Source: Kiritimatiellia bacterium (lineage in GTDB: Bacteria; Verrucomicrobiota; Kiritimatiellia; JAAZAB01). Taken from it: 8,081 nt of DNA. The stretch lies in NCBI GenBank assembly GCA_018400335.1, contig JAGYMT010000057.1:1-8081 (forward strand). The letters run 5' to 3'. Positions 6,549 to 8,081 of the stretch are shown piece by piece (position 1 is the stretch's first letter; each line of letters starts with the position of its first letter). The position numbers and the translations under genes were made by a program. The notes under the pieces were generated by a model, which made no database searches, was not told where the DNA came from, and was given only the letters and a program-made list of their open reading frames with translations.

Positions 6549-7610
6549 TTACGCAGAGGTCTCCTCGAAAACGCTGAGCGCCGCGCCCACGGCCGAAGCA
6601 AACATTGATGAGAAGTTGTCGTCTTTTTCCGTCAACACGTCCTCCGGCACCGTGATCCCGTCAAACGGACTCCACGCGGCAACGTCAACCGCGAGAGCCG
6701 ATTTCACTTCATTTAACCAATCTTTGGGCACTCCGTGCGGAACAAACACGGAGGCCAGGTGGCAATCCTCTCGCCGCTCAACGAAATGTTTTGAGATCAC
6801 CAGTTGTTTGATGAACGGCTCCGATGCTTCCTTGATAAGTTGCGAGATGTCAAACGATCCGTCCCCGATGATGTCCATCGCCGTCTGCCCGTCAACGCCC
6901 AGATTCTGCTGAACCGCATCGAGTATATGCTGGGATCCGAAGTCGAACTTGCGGATCAGCGACACCTGTCCCTTGCTGAAGAAAAGAAGAAAAGTGCTCT
7001 TCACCCCGAATTCGATCAGGCCGATATCCGTGCTGGAGATAATCTTGCCGGGACCCTGCAGAAAGGCCGTCACCGCGGCCATGCTTGAGCTCTCAATTGA
7101 AATCGGGGCGGGGACTCCCGCCGGGAAGAGCGATGCGGCCGCGCCGCACAGTTTGTCGGGAAGCGCCAGTGTCAGCAACTTGGTCTCCGATCCGCGTCCG
7201 TGCGACTTGCTGACATTCTTATAGCCTATCCTGAACTGAATATCTTCGTCGAGACCCAGCAGCGCCTTGATCTGAGACTCTGCCTCAGCGCCCAGTTCGC
7301 CGGGGAAGCTGAGTACCTTGACGACCGCTTCATCATCGGGAACGCATATGGCCACGAACCGCGCCGCAAGGCCGCGCGGCAGGCTGAATGAAGGCCTTGC
7401 CTCAAAGTCGGAGGATGCCAGTGCGGCCAGATCGACGGGAGGCAGCAGTTCCGCCGCAGCGAGCGTTATATCCCCGTCGCTCTTCTTGAGTCTCACGCAA
7501 GCAGTGGCTCTCGGGTCGAAGTCGACAGCCGTCAGATCCTGCGGACCCTGTTTCCTGGCCTGCCCGGTGAATTTCTTCAGCAATTGATCCAGTTGCCCAT
7601 TTATTGCCAT
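6549..7610 (-). CDS. pilM: PilM-like cytoplasmic actin-fold protein
   Basis: 353 residues from the ATG at 7610; a GTG at 7664 would add 18 residues with no family counterpart, so I chose the ATG. PilM-like landmarks in order: a degenerate phosphate-1 region TAVDFDPRATACVRL (27-41), the VVKVLSFPGEL segment (96-106) followed by the long helix ESQIKALL, PISIESSSMAAVTAFL (169-184), the phosphate-2-like strand turn IGLIEFGVKST (196-206), KGQVSLIRKFDFGSQHI (213-229), a helix around 256-275, and the closing AAWSPFDGI (311-319). PilM is an FtsA/actin-like adaptor under the inner membrane that grips the PilN tail and couples motor ATPases to the alignment complex. The glycines of the DxGSS and GGG nucleotide motifs are largely missing, so ATP binding is doubtful. 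It is the first gene of the cluster and lies 51 bases upstream of pilN. Confidence 0.83.
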   Translation of the reverse strand: MAINGQLDQLLKKFTGQARKQGPQDLTAVDFDPRATACVRLKKSDGDITLAAAELLPPVDLAALASSDFEARPSFSLPRGLAARFVAICVPDDEAVVKVLSFPGELGAEAESQIKALLGLDEDIQFRIGYKNVSKSHGRGSETKLLTLALPDKLCGAAASLFPAGVPAPISIESSSMAAVTAFLQGPGKIISSTDIGLIEFGVKSTFLLFFSKGQVSLIRKFDFGSQHILDAVQQNLGVDGQTAMDIIGDGSFDISQLIKEASEPFIKQLVISKHFVERREDCHLASVFVPHGVPKDWLNEVKSALAVDVAAWSPFDGITVPEDVLTEKDDNFSSMFASAVGAALSVFEETSA

Positions 7611-7619
7611 ATTCCGTAT

Positions 7620-7648
7620 ATCATACAACAAGGGTTTTGCATATGCAA
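7620..7648 (-). promoter_or_regulatory. Possible promoter immediately before pilM
   Basis: TATGAT (7620-7625, five of six to the -10 consensus) lies 17 bases downstream of TTGCAT (7643-7648, three of six to the -35 consensus). Transcription would start only a few bases before the ATG at 7610, giving a nearly leaderless messenger. The upstream box sits inside a 14-bp palindrome. If translation really began at the GTG at 7664, these boxes would be inside the gene. Confidence 0.3.
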
Positions 7649-7649
7649 A
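7636..7649. promoter_or_regulatory. 14-bp perfect palindrome TTTGCATATGCAAA, operator-like
   Basis: The sequence reads identically on both strands and is centred 32 bases upstream of the pilM ATG, overlapping the -35 position of the candidate promoter. Such dyads often bind dimeric helix-turn-helix regulators, but no known operator is recognised and no regulator is encoded nearby. The symmetry is certain; the role is inferred. Confidence 0.45.
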
Positions 7650-7704
7650 GAAAAATTTCGCCACCTGTTCTCAGAGACAAGGAAATGCCAATGCGCTTTC
7701 CGGC

Positions 7705-7762
7705 CTGCCGCAGGTCCGCCCGTGGAGGAAACACTGCCGCAGGTCCGCCCGTGGAGGAAACG
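7705..7762. repeat. Two tandem copies of a 29-bp unit
   Basis: Two adjacent units (7705-7733 and 7734-7762) are identical over 28 bases and differ only in the last base (A against G). A further three bases (CTG) begin a third unit. Each starts CTGCCGCAGGTCCGCC and ends GTGGAGGAAAC. The unit is much more GC-rich than its surroundings. No equal spacers separate the copies, so this is a tandem duplication and not a CRISPR array. Confidence 0.9.
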
Positions 7763-7825
7763 CTGAATACCTGAAATCTTTCAACGAAGTTGGCTAGCTC
7801 CTTAATTTTCGTTTCTTTGAGTAAA

Positions 7826-7854
7826 TTTATCAAGCCAAAGGCATGATGAGTCAA
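7826..7854 (-). promoter_or_regulatory. Candidate sigma-70-type promoter for the pilM cluster
   Basis: TTGACT (7849-7854, five of six to TTGACA) and GATAAA (7826-7831, four of six to TATAAT) are separated by exactly 17 bases on the minus strand, in an AT-rich stretch. A transcript from here would have a leader of roughly 200 bases that includes the tandem repeat. This is the best-spaced promoter-like pair upstream of pilM, judged by eye only. Confidence 0.4.
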
Positions 7855-7902
7855 ACAAATTTACGCAAGCTGTTTGATTATGTCGTCGCTTGGGTTATGT
7901 GT

Positions 7903-7931
7903 GTTCAGATGTTCAGGTGTTCAGCGTTCAG
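7903..7931. repeat. GTTCAG short tandem repeat with roughly 8-base period
   Basis: GTTCAG occurs four times in a row, starting at 7903, 7911, 7919 and 7926, with two-base spacers (AT, GT) and then a one-base spacer (C). A related copy lies inverted about 140 bases away: minus-strand TTTCAGGTATTCAGCG (7761-7776) matches plus-strand GTTCAGGTGTTCAGCG (7911-7926) at 14 of 16 bases. Confidence 0.8.
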
Positions 7932-8081
7932 GAAGGATTCGAATTTGCGCCTGTTTCAGCCGAAGCGTTGAATAGTGATTGCAAGCGCATTTATTACAGA
8001 AGCGGTCGGTCGCAATCAAGCGATTTATGCATGTCAAACGGGCACATGCCATTCATGCGGCTTTTAGCAGTGTGATCAGGT

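Larger units (their letters stand above)
7665..8081. other. Upstream non-coding region with short repeats and no convincing gene
   Basis: About 417 bases without a supportable coding region. Short open frames on both strands have no recognisable family features and run through the repeats. The stretch is visibly more AT-rich at 7777-7910 than the neighbouring genes. It holds the 29-bp tandem duplication (7705-7762), a GTTCAG 8-base-period repeat (7903-7931) and a candidate promoter (7826-7854). No RNA gene or riboswitch is recognised. It is the likely leader and control region of the cluster. Confidence 0.6.

Noticed and set aside
6043..6912. Open frame of 289 codons on the plus strand
   Set aside because: It lies antisense across the pilN start and pilM end, has a serine-rich composition without family motifs, and is explained by the GC-biased codons of the real minus-strand genes.
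7705..7762. CRISPR array
   Set aside because: There are only two adjoining copies with no spacer between them and no cas genes nearby.
7621..7854. 77-codon minus-strand frame upstream of pilM
   Set aside because: It starts at a TTG that coincides with the promoter-like -35 box, runs straight through the 29-bp tandem repeat and overlaps the pilM upstream region. No motif or ribosome binding site was seen.
8009..8037. Perfect TTGACA box (8032-8037, minus strand) as a promoter
   Set aside because: The hexamer 17 bases downstream is TGCGAC, which does not resemble a -10 box.
7890..8075. 61-codon plus-strand frame
   Set aside because: It begins within the GTTCAG repeat region and shows no recognisable domain or ribosome binding site.

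Overview
The window holds one co-oriented gene cluster, all read on the minus strand (right to left). It encodes the inner-membrane alignment complex and outer-membrane pore of a type IV pilus or closely related type II secretion-like machine. In transcription order the genes are a PilM-like protein (7610-6549), a PilN-like protein (6497-5853), a PilO-like protein (5840-5235), a PilP-like protein (5230-4781), a lipoprotein with two Ig-like repeats (4667-3981), a PilQ/GspD-type secretin (3962-1914) and a membrane-anchored hybrid-histidine-kinase-like protein (1917-184). A hairpin followed by six T residues (44-72, minus strand) closes the cluster. The annotation rests on family motifs and gene order read by eye; no database search was run.

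The organism is Gram-negative, since it has a secretin and an outer-membrane-type lipoprotein, and the DNA is moderately GC-rich. The compact PilM-N-O-P-secretin set, with divergent PilM and PilN/O/P and no AMIN domains on the secretin, recalls loci in the PVC superphylum (Verrucomicrobiota, Kiritimatiellota, Lentisphaerota; compare the Akkermansia muciniphila Amuc_1098-1102 locus). This taxonomic placement is a guess from style, not a demonstrated assignment.

Region by region. Positions 1-183 carry a strong intrinsic terminator, a weaker hairpin and GC-rich non-coding DNA. Positions 184-4667 carry the kinase-like gene, the secretin and the lipoprotein, tightly spaced; the kinase-like gene overlaps the secretin stop codon. 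Positions 4668-4780 are a 113-base gap with a strong ribosome binding site and a possible internal promoter. Positions 4781-6497 carry pilP, pilO and pilN with almost no gaps, and pilM lies 51 bases further upstream. Positions 7611-8081 have no convincing gene. They contain a 14-bp perfect palindrome, a 29-bp tandem duplication, an 8-base-period GTTCAG repeat and promoter-like boxes.

Working model: the PilM-like protein sits on the cytoplasmic face and binds the PilN-like N-terminus. PilN and PilO form coiled-coil dimers across the inner membrane. The PilP-like protein links them to the secretin N-domains in the periplasm. The lipoprotein may assist the secretin or the outer surface. The most unusual element is the last gene. 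It keeps the whole layout of a PAS-HisKA-HATPase-receiver hybrid kinase, yet the phosphorylatable His, the N-box Asn, the G1 and G2 motifs and the receiver Asp are all substituted. It looks like a full-length, intact pseudokinase/pseudo-receiver translationally coupled to the secretin.
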